64,000 nt of DNA from Armatimonadota bacterium (GCA_020850315.1 JADZEY010000030.1:35312-99311), one strand, 5' to 3'; positions 49,116-59,985 are shown, counted from the first letter of the stretch. Made by a program: numbers and translations. The notes: generated by a model from the letters alone, not told the origin.

Positions 49116-51218
49116 TTAGTTGTTCGAGCGGCCTACTTCAATCCAGTTCGTGCCATTCCACATGAGGATCAAGGTGTCTTCGTTTTGCATCGAATAGACC
49201 GGGCCAAGAATGTTTGTATTCACATTGGCATCGGCATCAAGCACGCGGAAGCCATCACCAGCAGCTGTCTCGACGCACTCAATCACTAGCACTTGGCCAA
49301 CCTGATTACCACTGGTCAAGGTGATCGAGCGTTGTGTTGTGCCCAGTCCAGTTGCAACGCATCCAATTCCTGTGCAGGCCACACCATCGGAGGTTACACG
49401 GATATACGAGCGGTCGCCAACTGTCACGTTCAGCACTTTTGGTGACGCTCCTGCTGGGAACGATACGTTGGCGTTCCGCACGGCCAACCCACCATTAACA
49501 TCCATTGCCACTTGTGGATTGTTTGCTGCAACGCCTACGCGGGTTGGTGTGCCGGTGGTGTGGTTAAACACCACGCTGTTGTCTTGGGACACGTTGGCTC
49601 CGTTGCCGAAGGCCATGGAGTTATCGCCGGTGACGGTGTTGTTCTGGCCACCAACGATTGCCGAGCCATTGGCGCCGTCAATCATGTTCGTATTGCCACC
49701 GCTAATCGTGGCGTAATCGGACTGGTCAACGGTGTTATCAAATCCACCGCCGATGGTGTTGCTGGTTTGGGGAGCTATGCCAGCTCGGATAAAGTTGCTT
49801 TCACCGCCGCCGATGGTGCTTTTCTCTATCAACCCGCCATTGGCGCGGATAGAGTTTTCGTTCCCGCCACCAATGGTGTTCATTGCGGCAAACCCTCCAT
49901 CCCCAGGGCCGATAAAATTATCTGTACCGCCACCAATGGAGTTACCGGGATAGTAATCCACGACATCCAATTCGGAGTTGATAACATTCCCCCGTCCGCC
50001 AGCAATCGTTGCGGCTCCGCTGTTGTAGATACCGTTGTTATCGCCGCCGCCAATGGTGGACGCTGTCGTCACAGCAGCATTATTGGATTGGATAATGTTT
50101 GCCGAGCCGCCGCCAATCGTTGCCACACTTACATCGCTACCCGGGAAGGATTGGATACGGTTATCATCCCCACCGCCAATGAAGGAGGAGGTGATGGTTC
50201 CACCATCGTTGGGGGTAATAGTATTGCCAACACCACCGACAATGGCGTTGTGTTCCCCCCCTGCTGTGGTGTTTTCTTGTCCGCCACCAATAAAGTCGTA
50301 ATTGCCCTCGACATCGTTATCATCGCCGCCGGCAACAGTGCTGAAATCGCCATCGGTATCGTTATTCAAACCGCCGCCAATAAAGCTGTGAGCACCCTCG
50401 GCCTCATTATTATCGCCGCCGCCAATAGTGCTATGCTCGCCATCAGCATCGTTCTCTTCGCCGCCGCCAATAGTGCTGTGATCGCCATCGGCATCGTTAT
50501 CATCGCCGCCGCCAACAGTGCTGTGAGCACCAGTAGCATCATTATCATCGCCGCCGCCAATTGTTGCTGCTAACGCACTGGCAATGTTCCCGGAACCACC
50601 ACCAATTGTAGCGAAATCACCTGTTGCAGTGTTCAAATTCCCTGCCTGGCCACCACCAGAAATCGTCACGCCCGCACCCGAAGCAGTGTTGCCGCTAAAC
50701 CCACCGATGATTGTTGGGCTTGTGGCATTGGGGACAAGGCGGATGGTGCGCTGGCCGTTGGCCTGGATGTTCACTTGCCGGTCGCCCGCGCCAGCGTTGG
50801 TCCCCAGCAGGTTGTTGGTTCCGTCGGTGAACGGACCGTTGTTTCCGGTCAGAATCCAGGCGGTGTTCCCCGCGTTGGCTCCGTCCAGAATTGGCCGCCA
50901 ATCGGGCACCGCAGGGGTCCCCCAGTTGTACTGGAACTCGTTGGCATCGGTGTTGAAAATCAGCAGGGATTTTGCCGGCAGCGCAATGGCATTGCGCTGG
51001 GTTGTGGTCAGCCGTGGGATCAGCAATCCCACGTCGGTTCCGGTTAGGTCAAGCAGTGCCGAGCGGTTGGGAGCGATTGTTCCAATGCCAACATGGCCGT
51101 AAACATCGCTGTTGGCTGCCGGGCCCGGAACTTGGGCCGTGGCGGTGGTTACCACAAGCGCGGTGGCAATAGCACTGTGTGCAAGCAGTGAACGAAAGTT
51201 CATTCGTGTGTACCTCAA
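49116..51218 (-). CDS. Secreted YadA-head-like repeat protein (paralogue of 60925-64000)
   Basis: YGHVGIGTIAPNRSALLDLTGTDVGLLIPRLTTTQRNAI..., then 15-aa STIGGGxxNDADGxH repeats. Confidence 0.85.
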   Translation of the reverse strand: MRYTRMNFRSLLAHSAIATALVVTTATAQVPGPAANSDVYGHVGIGTIAPNRSALLDLTGTDVGLLIPRLTTTQRNAIALPAKSLLIFNTDANEFQYNWGTPAVPDWRPILDGANAGNTAWILTGNNGPFTDGTNNLLGTNAGAGDRQVNIQANGQRTIRLVPNATSPTIIGGFSGNTASGAGVTISGGGQAGNLNTATGDFATIGGGSGNIASALAATIGGGDDNDATGAHSTVGGGDDNDADGDHSTIGGGEENDADGEHSTIGGGDNNEAEGAHSFIGGGLNNDTDGDFSTVAGGDDNDVEGNYDFIGGGQENTTAGGEHNAIVGGVGNTITPNDGGTITSSFIGGGDDNRIQSFPGSDVSVATIGGGSANIIQSNNAAVTTASTIGGGDNNGIYNSGAATIAGGRGNVINSELDVVDYYPGNSIGGGTDNFIGPGDGGFAAMNTIGGGNENSIRANGGLIEKSTIGGGESNFIRAGIAPQTSNTIGGGFDNTVDQSDYATISGGNTNMIDGANGSAIVGGQNNTVTGDNSMAFGNGANVSQDNSVVFNHTTGTPTRVGVAANNPQVAMDVNGGLAVRNANVSFPAGASPKVLNVTVGDRSYIRVTSDGVACTGIGCVATGLGTTQRSITLTSGNQVGQVLVIECVETAAGDGFRVLDADANVNTNILGPVYSMQNEDTLILMWNGTNWIEVGRSNN
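50340..50560 (-). repeat. 45-bp coding repeats (15-aa STIGGGDDNDADGDH units)
   Basis: Consecutive units STVGGGDDNDADGDH / STIGGGEENDADGEH / STIGGGDNNEAEGAH. Confidence 0.85.
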
Positions 51219-51506
51219 TTGTGAACGTTATATGTTTCAGTTATAGAAATTCAGCGGAAGTGGGTAAAAAGTGTGCGGATAGCCGCCTGTGCGAAGACCA
51301 TGCTGTGTACCATCAACAGGGTCTTTGTATTAATTGCCTGTACCAAGTACAGGCTTCGTTGGCAAAAATTATGCCCTGTCCGAAATACACTCTCCGGGCT
51401 ACCTCCCCCGCAGTGGATATTTTTTGCCAGGCCAAGCGTGCAGTAGCTACTATTCCCGTAATTTTTGGCCAGCACCTATCAACCGACAAAATCTGCCAGA
51501 AAACTG

Positions 51507-51962
51507 ATGAAAACTACTCTCTATGCTGTTTGCTCCCTGTTGGCCCTTGCATTGGCATCATGCAGCGAGGAAACTGGGCCGGAAACCACTGTCGTCAACG
51601 CAAAAGTTGATGGTGTGGCGTTTACCTCCCAGGCCGTGACGCATCTTCACGCTACTTCATCGCTACGGTTCACTGCTGTGCAGGCCGCAACTTCGGATAC
51701 GCTCATCATTGATATGCCAAAAATCCAGGGGACTGGGTCGCTGGTGATTGGTGGAAATGGCGGAGTGGTGGCCGAGTATCGCGCACCCGGGAAGTACTTC
51801 ACCAGCATTGACACGGTGAACACGGTGCAAGGAAGCGTGCAGCTTTCGCAGTTCGATGACAAAGGAGCCGTGGGGATTTTCACCTTCCAAGGATATCGAA
51901 ACAAGGATGCTAACGGTGACATTGTTGTGGTGAACGAGGGGAGTTTCAGCATCAAGTTTTAG
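51507..51962 (+). CDS. Small lipoprotein (DUF6252-like)
   Basis: MKTTLYAVCSLLALALASCSEE lipobox; compact beta-rich sequence. Start at 51507 preferred. Confidence 0.65.
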   Translation: MKTTLYAVCSLLALALASCSEETGPETTVVNAKVDGVAFTSQAVTHLHATSSLRFTAVQAATSDTLIIDMPKIQGTGSLVIGGNGGVVAEYRAPGKYFTSIDTVNTVQGSVQLSQFDDKGAVGIFTFQGYRNKDANGDIVVVNEGSFSIKF

Positions 51963-51976
51963 AAGCAGTCCGATAA

Positions 51977-53374
51977 TCACTTCTTTGCTGAAGTCGCCGT
52001 TCCAAATCGGCGTTCCAAACGCATTGCCATGGCCGCGCCAACGGCGCGTGCTTGGTGATTCAGCCGTGCCAGCATGGGGCCGTTGGCCAGCTTGTGGGCC
52101 TGCACTTCATGGCTGATGCGGCTGATTGCAAAACGGTAGTAGCGGCGCGAATACGGGCGTTGGAACTCAAGATCGCGGTCGGTGCTGGCGGCCCATTCGG
52201 GGGGGCTTATCAGCATCGGCTGCACTTGGTTGAACAGCGGTGTTCCGGTGATTGGGTAGGCAACGGTGATGGTGTAGTGGTCGGGGTCGCTCACCTTCAA
52301 GTGGTGGATCGTCTCCAAAATATCCGCCTCCGTTTCCCCGGGATATCCAACCATGATGAACGTGCCGGTCTGGATGCCGTGGCGTTTGCTTAGTTGGATC
52401 ATCTCGCGCACTTGCTCCACTGTCACTCGCCTGTCCATCGCATCAATCACCCGTTGGGATCCGCTTTCGGCACCAATCCAAACGCGGAAACAGCCGCTGG
52501 TTTTTAGCAACTCCACAGCACGCTCGTTCAGTCGGTCGGCACGGGTGATGCACTCGTAGGGGATGCGGATATTCCGCGCCGAAAGCTCGGCAGCAAACCC
52601 CTCCAGCCAGCGATGGTTGATGGTGAACACGTCGTCCACAAACCAAATCGCGTCGGGGTTGTAGCGGTCGCGTATCTGCTCCATCTCATCGGCCACCACC
52701 CGTGGCGAACGCCGCCGGTAGGTTCCGCCGTACACCGCACGGCTGCACCAACGGCAGGTGTACGGGCAGCCCCGCATGGTGCTGATGGAAACAGAGCTTG
52801 CGCCGTGATGCTGCTTCCACGTTTCCAGATACCGCTCCAAGTCAATCCCTTCGCGGAACGGAATCGGCAGATCGTCAATGGAACGGAGCAGCGTTCGCTC
52901 GGCGGTTTGGATAAGTTGGTTATCGCGCAGAAACGCAATGCCCGCAACCTGATCGAACTCCCCCCCTCCCTTCATGCACCGCAGCAGTTCCTCCATTGTC
53001 TGCTCCCCTTCGCCAATGGCCACAACGTCGGCACCATGCTGCAAAAACCGTTCGGCGTGGTGCCGGATTTCCGGCCCACCCAGAACAACTTTTGTTCCAC
53101 GCAACGCGGGCGTTCCCTTGATGAATCCGATAGTCCGAAGCACGTTCAGCTTGGTCATCAAGTTGGTGTAGATGCCGATAACATCGGGGGGATTGTCAAG
53201 CAGATGCTGCTGGAACTGAGGCCATGTTGCGAACGTGGTGTCGAACAGCTCGACAGCAACCCCACGCTGGCGCAACCACGCAGCAATGGAGAGAATGCCC
53301 AGCGGAGGGTACGGCTTCATAATCCGCTGCTCGCGCTGATCCTCGGCCAAAAAATATCCGTGGGTTAATAACAT
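51977..53374 (-). CDS. B12-binding-domain radical SAM protein
   Basis: N-terminal cobalamin-binding-like region (PPLGILSIAAWLRQRG); MRGCPYTCRWCSRAVYGG (CxxxCxxC). Confidence 0.92.
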   Translation of the reverse strand: MLLTHGYFLAEDQREQRIMKPYPPLGILSIAAWLRQRGVAVELFDTTFATWPQFQQHLLDNPPDVIGIYTNLMTKLNVLRTIGFIKGTPALRGTKVVLGGPEIRHHAERFLQHGADVVAIGEGEQTMEELLRCMKGGGEFDQVAGIAFLRDNQLIQTAERTLLRSIDDLPIPFREGIDLERYLETWKQHHGASSVSISTMRGCPYTCRWCSRAVYGGTYRRRSPRVVADEMEQIRDRYNPDAIWFVDDVFTINHRWLEGFAAELSARNIRIPYECITRADRLNERAVELLKTSGCFRVWIGAESGSQRVIDAMDRRVTVEQVREMIQLSKRHGIQTGTFIMVGYPGETEADILETIHHLKVSDPDHYTITVAYPITGTPLFNQVQPMLISPPEWAASTDRDLEFQRPYSRRYYRFAISRISHEVQAHKLANGPMLARLNHQARAVGAAMAMRLERRFGTATSAKK

Positions 53375-53693
53375 GGTCGGGAATCAGGTTTCGGGTTTCG
53401 GTAGTCTGGGATCAGAATGTGCTGTCTTTCCCACCACGCTTGGGGGGAACGATCTGCTGCTTGCAGCAAGATCAAGGGGGGCGTGGGTCGGGAATCGGGT
53501 TTCGGGAGTTGGGGATTAGAGGTCGAATGATTTCTCAGGAACATTGGGAGATGGGCTGCCGCCGCTGCTTCGCGGTGCTTCGTCGAAGACTCCTTGTCGA
53601 AGACCCCGACCATTCGGGGCAATGACAACACCCTTGAAGGATCAATGACCAATGACGAAGGACCAATGCCCCAAAACCAACCCTCTCCTTGCA

Positions 53694-53724
53694 ACTGACC
53701 ACTGACCACTGACCACTGACCACT
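53694..53724. repeat. Heptanucleotide satellite (ACTGACC)~4.4
   Basis: actgacc x4 plus act. Confidence 0.93.
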
Positions 53725-53776
53725 CCCCAATAACCCCACTCCTCCCTCCAACGTTTCCTCCCTCAACGCTCTTTCA

Positions 53777-55012
53777 CTATTTCTTCTTTTTCTTTGGCTT
53801 CGGCTTCGGCGGCGGGGCTGGTTTGGGTGAAGCCGTTTTGTACGGGCAGGGGGCGGTGTCCAGCGTAATCGTTATGGTGGGATATTCGGTTGGGTTGCTG
53901 GTATTGCCGCGTGCGACCATCACCCGCACTGCTTGCTCAATATCTTTTGCACAGATGCGGATTGTTTGGCCATCGCGCAGCACCGTCCCATCGGCCAGCG
54001 CGGCCCACGATTGGCTTCCGGTAAGGTTGTTTGGTGTCACCATCACAACGCCCCCTTCGGGGATTTCCTGCACGGTGATGGTATGGAAACTTACCGCAAT
54101 CGGAGCCGACTCCAGCCTTGCTGTTCCGCCACGCGGCATGAAATACTCATACTCATTCTTCCGCCAGATTGAGCCGTGATCGGGAAGGGGCGAAAGGGTG
54201 CGTTTGGAGATAGCAACGGCAAAACGGATCATCAAATCTTGCAGGTCGGGGAAGAGCTTGCGCAGATACTCCATCTGCTCATCGGGGGCTATCGGCATTC
54301 CGCGCAGAATCTCCATCGGCTTGCTCCCTTGCGATTCCAGAAACGCCCAGAAGTAGTAAGTATGCGGCCCCATTTCGGTGATTGATTTCCCCAACGCTGC
54401 GGCAAATCCAATCTGAAGTTTTGGCAGCCGTTCCCCCCACTGTGGTAGCTCGTACACCTTGCTGGCCATCCAATCGGCAATGCCCCTGGTGTACCACTGG
54501 GATTCTTCGATGGTGGAGCGCCCTTCTTCGGTCAAATCGTGATCGTTCCACTGCTGAACGCCAATGGCGGTCGCATGTGTAATGAAGTAGCGAGTGCTTC
54601 CTTGCGAGTACTCCTCGTGTCCGCTGGGGTGGCGGCGCAGGGTGATTCGGCAAACGTCAGCTTCGTCTTGGGCCGCCACGCCCCCGTCGCTGGTTTCGGG
54701 AAGCTCGGCTTCGCGATCCCGGGCGATTTCAAGTTCTGGGTGGTCATCGTCCGCTTTTTCATCAACCAGATCAATGAACAGCGTGGGCATTGCCCAGTTT
54801 GGGCCGCAGAGTTTTGCGTAGCGTTCCAGCGATGCAATGGCCGCCTCGCGCGCGGGCTTCAGCAACGCCGCACGCTGCGCCGCAACGCGAATCAGGTGTT
54901 GCTTCCCAGCAGCAGTGAAACCAACAACGGTTTCCTGCGCGCTGGCCGCCGCCGGAATCAGTAGAAAAAGTGCGGCAACCCAATGCCGCCGGAAGGTGCA
55001 GAAGTTCATCAT
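53777..55012 (-). CDS. Secreted protein of unknown function with Pro/Lys-rich tail
   Basis: Signal peptide ALFLLIPAAASAQ; tail KPAPPPKPKPKKKKK; no HExxH found. Confidence 0.75.
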   Translation of the reverse strand: MMNFCTFRRHWVAALFLLIPAAASAQETVVGFTAAGKQHLIRVAAQRAALLKPAREAAIASLERYAKLCGPNWAMPTLFIDLVDEKADDDHPELEIARDREAELPETSDGGVAAQDEADVCRITLRRHPSGHEEYSQGSTRYFITHATAIGVQQWNDHDLTEEGRSTIEESQWYTRGIADWMASKVYELPQWGERLPKLQIGFAAALGKSITEMGPHTYYFWAFLESQGSKPMEILRGMPIAPDEQMEYLRKLFPDLQDLMIRFAVAISKRTLSPLPDHGSIWRKNEYEYFMPRGGTARLESAPIAVSFHTITVQEIPEGGVVMVTPNNLTGSQSWAALADGTVLRDGQTIRICAKDIEQAVRVMVARGNTSNPTEYPTITITLDTAPCPYKTASPKPAPPPKPKPKKKKK

Positions 55013-55087
55013 ACGCGATCAGCCTTCCCCGACAAGCGTTCGGGATTGTGGCTTATTGGGTGCTTCGAAGAAGGTTATCCTTGAAGA

Positions 55088-55894
55088 TTATCCTTGAGGA
55101 TCATCCTTCAGCAAGCAGTGGAGCAACGTGTGGTCGCCAAGCCGATTAAACGGGAAAACCCCCATCAATCGTTCCTCGGCTGGGAACAACCACCGGAACA
55201 ACCGCTGGTGACGGTGGTACCAATTCCGCATCAGCGTTGGCGGTGTTGTTAGCCCGATTGCTGCAATGGTACGGAACCGGAAGCGTTTACCGAACGCCCG
55301 TTTCACTTTCCAGACTGGATGGAACCACGTTCGGACGGCTTCTCCATCGCCAATGTGCGCCGCCACGCCCCCGCGCCGCAGCCGTTGCACCGCCATCTTG
55401 AACCGCCCACGCAAAGCGAAGCCAACAAGCTCCATCAGGCAGATCGGGTTCATCAGCACCACCATCGCCCCACCACCCGGGCGCAGCAGCCGTGCAACGG
55501 CATCTGGGAAAAAGCTGAGATCAGGAAGGCAGTTTAGGCCGTCAAAATTGGAGAAGATCAGATCAAATCCTGGGTGGCCCGGCGGCAGTTCCAACGAACT
55601 TAGATCCTGCAGCCGAAGCTGCTGAAACGTGATGGTTGCCCCAGCAGAGTGTGCTTTTTCGGAAGCAACATCCAACATCCCGATGGAGATGTCGGTGGCT
55701 GTGACGTTCGCGCCGCGTGTGGCCATCCAGAGTGCATCTTCGCCAGTTCCGCAATTCAATTCCAACACACGCATCCCGGGGCGGATAAGTGGCTCCAAGT
55801 ATCGGTACACAAGCTCCCGCTGCCGCCGCCCCAGCGGGGTGTCGGTAAAATCAGCATCGTAGCGGTAGGCAACGGGATCGAAGGGAGCAGGCAT
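55088..55894 (-). CDS. Class I SAM-dependent methyltransferase
   Basis: VLELNCGTGEDALWMATRGANVTATDIS; FDLIFSNFDGLNCLPD; LLRPGGGAMVVLMN. Start at 55894 preferred. Confidence 0.88.
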   Translation of the reverse strand: MPAPFDPVAYRYDADFTDTPLGRRQRELVYRYLEPLIRPGMRVLELNCGTGEDALWMATRGANVTATDISIGMLDVASEKAHSAGATITFQQLRLQDLSSLELPPGHPGFDLIFSNFDGLNCLPDLSFFPDAVARLLRPGGGAMVVLMNPICLMELVGFALRGRFKMAVQRLRRGGVAAHIGDGEAVRTWFHPVWKVKRAFGKRFRFRTIAAIGLTTPPTLMRNWYHRHQRLFRWLFPAEERLMGVFPFNRLGDHTLLHCLLKDDPQG

Positions 55895-55958
55895 GGGAAA
55901 GGAGAGTGTGTGTTCGGGAATGAAGGATATTGAATGATGGATGGAAGTTTGGATATCG

Positions 55959-57206
55959 CTACACCCGCACAAACGTTGGTGCAACAACGGCAGAATAGTC
56001 GGTGGCCTGTTTGCTGAGTCTGGTGAAAATCCCAGCGGGCTGGCCAGCAATGACATAAACGCCAAAGTTTGGCACTGCCTGATCTACCAACTGGGGCTGG
56101 AAATACCGTTGTGCAATCCAACGCTCAGGAACCGATTCCCGCAGCGATGCTGCCCAGATAGTTTCGCTGACTTGCGGCCCAATTATCACTTCATCGCCCT
56201 CGCATCCATAATCCGATTTCAGCACCCAGTCGTCGCGTTGTGGCATTCCAAGCGGCATATCATCTAAGCGTCGTGTTTCCGGCAAATATGTTCGGATAGC
56301 CTGCTGCGTGGCCTCGGAAAATCGTTCTATCTGATCCCAAAAAAATGCCATTGATAATTTATTCTGTGTCAGCACCGATCCAAACGGATTTATTACGGCA
56401 ACATATCCTTCAGCATCAGCTTCCAATAGCGGAAGCAGCTGTTTGCTGAGCGGGTCGGGATCGTTAAATGGTTCTTCATCCAGCCAAATTGGTAATCGTT
56501 CTCCCCACCAATCGGTTTTGTAATGGCGAATTATCACTTGAATTGGAATACCGAACAGAGTAATGTTCCCATTAGTCAATCGGCCTAAATTGTAGGGTGA
56601 GCCAAGCACCACACGATATCCACGTTTTTGAAACCATTGTTGGTACAGCGCAATCATTGAAAGATCTTCGGGGAGATCGGTCGGATATAAAATTCCGATG
56701 GTTGGCGGTAGCGAAGCCGCAGTGGGATGCAATGATGCTGCACAGGTCGCAATCATCTGAGCAAAATGTTCTTCAAACTGAGCATTCGGGTTAAGTAATG
56801 TTGGGTGAAAATGGTGCAATAATTGATTGATAATAACGGTTTCCGCTTCGCCGCTTGGGGTGTCGCTGTTCATCTCGCAAAAATTGATGCTGCCATCTTC
56901 CAACACAAAACAATCAATCCGAGCAATGCCGTGCCAACGTCCCCCCGAAGCCAGCCACATGCCACGTTGAAATGGGGTTAAGTGGAAATAATTATCAAGC
57001 AATTCAGGTTCGTTCCAGACAATTCTTGCTAACTCATCGTGCATCAGGGCGATTGCTTTTGCGGCAAGGTAAAGCCGGTCGAACATCACACTATCCAGCA
57101 CCACTGGCGATAACTGAAACCTCTCCACACCGTTCAACCAAGGGTCGCTGATGATATTGGTGGCCACCAACTGGCGGGCAAAATCGTTGTAGCTGAGGTT
57201 GTTCAT
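55959..57206 (-). CDS. Glutathionylspermidine-synthase-like ATP-grasp protein
   Basis: ARIDCFVLEDGSINFCEMNSDTPSGEAE; WVLKSDYGCEGDEVIIG; RWIAQRYFQPQ. Confidence 0.75.
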   Translation of the reverse strand: MNNLSYNDFARQLVATNIISDPWLNGVERFQLSPVVLDSVMFDRLYLAAKAIALMHDELARIVWNEPELLDNYFHLTPFQRGMWLASGGRWHGIARIDCFVLEDGSINFCEMNSDTPSGEAETVIINQLLHHFHPTLLNPNAQFEEHFAQMIATCAASLHPTAASLPPTIGILYPTDLPEDLSMIALYQQWFQKRGYRVVLGSPYNLGRLTNGNITLFGIPIQVIIRHYKTDWWGERLPIWLDEEPFNDPDPLSKQLLPLLEADAEGYVAVINPFGSVLTQNKLSMAFFWDQIERFSEATQQAIRTYLPETRRLDDMPLGMPQRDDWVLKSDYGCEGDEVIIGPQVSETIWAASLRESVPERWIAQRYFQPQLVDQAVPNFGVYVIAGQPAGIFTRLSKQATDYSAVVAPTFVRV

Positions 57207-57417
57207 AGTAGCGATTGTTGGATTTTTGCCTGAAAAAGCAATACGGCAGCGGCAGACATAAGCCGTACCAGAATTTACCTGCTTACTTTTCTACAAGCAT
57301 TCTGTAAAGGTTACGCCTATGTTCCGTGCTATTTTCAGCAAGATACTCCGCTCAAGGATACGCAGGAGTGTCGCTGAATCTGTTATGTTGTTGCCGTAAA
57401 TATCCTTGTAACCTGCC

Positions 57418-59985
57418 ATGCACTACGCGCCATTAGTTGATCTTGTTCATAACGCCAAGCTCCCTTTTATTGGCAGAGAGGAAGAGCGTGCCCAGCTGCA
57501 TCAGTTTTGGGAGGATGTAGAATCCCAACAGCGATTGGTAGTTGGGCTTCTGGTAGGAGAAGCAGGGATAGGAAAAAGCACGCTGTTAGAACAATTTTTG
57601 AGCGAATTAGGGGATGACTGCACCCTCCTTCATATTCGATTTATCCCCGGAGCATCCACCTCCCCAATACGGGCAATAGCGCGTGCAGTGGCCAGCTACC
57701 TTTCGGGTGGAATGCTGCATCCTGCAAGTGATCTTAGCGAAACTTTGATAGAAATAGCCGCAACCAAACGGCTACTGATTGTTTTGGAAGATATTCATTT
57801 GCTATCAGATGAAGGGCTTGGCCAACTATTAGCATTGCTTGCTACGCTACGCACAACACCGCTGGCTCTGCTGTGCTTATCGCGCCCCTTGCCGATCGAA
57901 ACAATGCAGCAACTATCGGCAGTGGTGGATTGCACAATTGTGCTGCATGGATTGCAGCCTGCAGAGGTCTCTACGCTGTGGCATCGGCTGTTTAGTGAAT
58001 ACCCCTCATCAGCCATTGTAAACTCCATCACTGCCGCCACGGTAGGAAATCCATTAGTGATACGCTCAGGGTTGCTGCGGGCATTACACAACAACGCAAT
58101 CTCCCCCATAATTCGTCCTCAGCAGGTTGCCGTGGTGGTACACCTGCAAGATTTTCAGCAATTGCTACTGGATAGCACCCGCTCGATCTCCGGTGTGATT
58201 ACTCAACACCTTGCAAAAGGTGCGTTGCGGCAACTCCAAGCGTTAGCCACGTTGGGAGAGGTTTTTTCCATTGAGGCAGCCAACATTGTCACATCGAATA
58301 TTAGTTCCTTGTTAGCGGAATTTCAGCAGCGTGGAATACTTGCTGTTGCTCCTGCAGCTCATACCTCATTGATTCCTACCCATTCTTCACTCCCTCAACT
58401 ATTGGCTTTCAGCCATACGATATTGCATCGTGAACTTCTGAACGATGCCACGCCAGATTCAGCAGCATTGCTTGCAGTTTTTGGTGCAAAAACTCCGTTA
58501 TACTCCACAACTCCATTTTCTCTGATCGCAGCCGCTACCGACCTGAATACGTTGACATCGGAGCTGTTACTACAGGCTTTGGAAGGGATCCATTTTTATT
58601 TAGGGTCAATTTTTGCATCGGATGATTGGCGGCTTTCCGAACTCTTGTTGTTAGCTGCCGAGAAAGTGCTGGCTGCAATTCGTGATGACCCTAATAATAT
58701 CAGTCTAACAGAAGCGCGAATTTCGTTGGTAATGCTGCAGATGGAACGTAGCTCACGCCTGCATGATCTTCAGCTGTATAGCGATCAGATGTCTGATCTG
58801 ATACGACTAACATCGTCCACTCTTCCTGCTTCGTTGCAGCATTACCGCCTTGTTGGGAAATCTGCAAAGGCGCGACATATAGCATTTCACCAACCGGAAG
58901 AATTGCTTGCAGCGATTAATGAATTATATGACGAAGCACGGCAATGGAAGTCGCAGCACCTCCGTGGCCAGCAGTATCCCGTCGGATTTAAAACTACGCT
59001 TGTGGCGTTACTGGCATTAGCAAGGCGCTGTCGCCATCATGAAGTAATCTACTGGGCTGCCGAGCATTTAGAAACAGTGCTGGAGTCATTAGACTTGCAT
59101 GATCCGGTAGAGATAGAGGAATACACCGAAACCCTTCCGTTTATTTTGTTCGTGCGACGTTCGGAAGCTGAATTCCAGAAACGCATAGCAACCCTTCAGC
59201 GGCTGGAATCGTTTGGCCCGCTACCAACCACGTTGCTGGCAACCAAAGGACACCTACTTGTTATTGCAGGCCAAGCAGTACAAGGATTGAGCATATTGGA
59301 GCAAGTGCTCGGTAGGCTGCAAAAGAATCAACAATTTGTGCATCTCATCAGTGCTGTTGGGTCATGGTGTTTGGCGCAGGGAATGATCGGAAAACCATTG
59401 CAGAAGACCATAGAAAATGCTGCCTTGCTGTTGCGTGATGTCCCCCCTAGTTTCCCGAACATGGCTGTTGATACTGCCATTGCCACAACTGCTATCCTAT
59501 CGTACAATATCGAGGATCAGCATAAGGTGGAAGAATTGCTGCCGAGAGTAGAAAAACAGGCTAATACAAAAGTACTCCGTTATTTTGCCACTGTTCGTCA
59601 TGATAGCTATGCCATTACTGAGCTTGCTCCTCCATCAGAAGAAGAGAACGATTTATACATAATTGTGGCAGCTGTATTTCAATCAACAGCACTGACTCCA
59701 TTACTGGAAACAGCTATCATAGAAAAATTGAAAATGGAAATTGTGGAAGCAACAGATTTACTCCATTTTCGTGATCTTCTGCATTGTGTGGAGTGGATGG
59801 TACAACACTCCTATCCATGCCAGAAACGTATCCTTCCTGTAGCCACAGAAGAGGCTCGAAAATGGCTGCGTTGGCTCTATCAACATGAATTATTTACCTA
59901 CGCAAATGCCTTGGTTGTTCGCTTCGGTGGGCTGATACCAGAAATGAAAAAGGAAATGGAATTACTTGCCTTACGCAGAATTTGA
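57418..59985 (+). CDS. STAND-type P-loop NTPase with helical C-terminal region
   Basis: FIGREEERAQLHQFW; Walker A GEAGIGKSTLLEQF; Walker B LLIVLEDIH; long alpha-helical C-terminus, no recognisable HTH. Confidence 0.8.
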   Translation: MHYAPLVDLVHNAKLPFIGREEERAQLHQFWEDVESQQRLVVGLLVGEAGIGKSTLLEQFLSELGDDCTLLHIRFIPGASTSPIRAIARAVASYLSGGMLHPASDLSETLIEIAATKRLLIVLEDIHLLSDEGLGQLLALLATLRTTPLALLCLSRPLPIETMQQLSAVVDCTIVLHGLQPAEVSTLWHRLFSEYPSSAIVNSITAATVGNPLVIRSGLLRALHNNAISPIIRPQQVAVVVHLQDFQQLLLDSTRSISGVITQHLAKGALRQLQALATLGEVFSIEAANIVTSNISSLLAEFQQRGILAVAPAAHTSLIPTHSSLPQLLAFSHTILHRELLNDATPDSAALLAVFGAKTPLYSTTPFSLIAAATDLNTLTSELLLQALEGIHFYLGSIFASDDWRLSELLLLAAEKVLAAIRDDPNNISLTEARISLVMLQMERSSRLHDLQLYSDQMSDLIRLTSSTLPASLQHYRLVGKSAKARHIAFHQPEELLAAINELYDEARQWKSQHLRGQQYPVGFKTTLVALLALARRCRHHEVIYWAAEHLETVLESLDLHDPVEIEEYTETLPFILFVRRSEAEFQKRIATLQRLESFGPLPTTLLATKGHLLVIAGQAVQGLSILEQVLGRLQKNQQFVHLISAVGSWCLAQGMIGKPLQKTIENAALLLRDVPPSFPNMAVDTAIATTAILSYNIEDQHKVEELLPRVEKQANTKVLRYFATVRHDSYAITELAPPSEEENDLYIIVAAVFQSTALTPLLETAIIEKLKMEIVEATDLLHFRDLLHCVEWMVQHSYPCQKRILPVATEEARKWLRWLYQHELFTYANALVVRFGGLIPEMKKEMELLALRRI

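Noticed and set aside
49512-50573. 353-aa plus-strand ORF with AAANSAVIAIGIVI repeats
   Set aside because: Antisense image of the YadA-like repeats in the minus-strand gene.
53365-53766. ORFs with VVSGQWSVVSGQ
   Set aside because: Translation of the ACTGACC satellite and dispersed repeats, no coding support.
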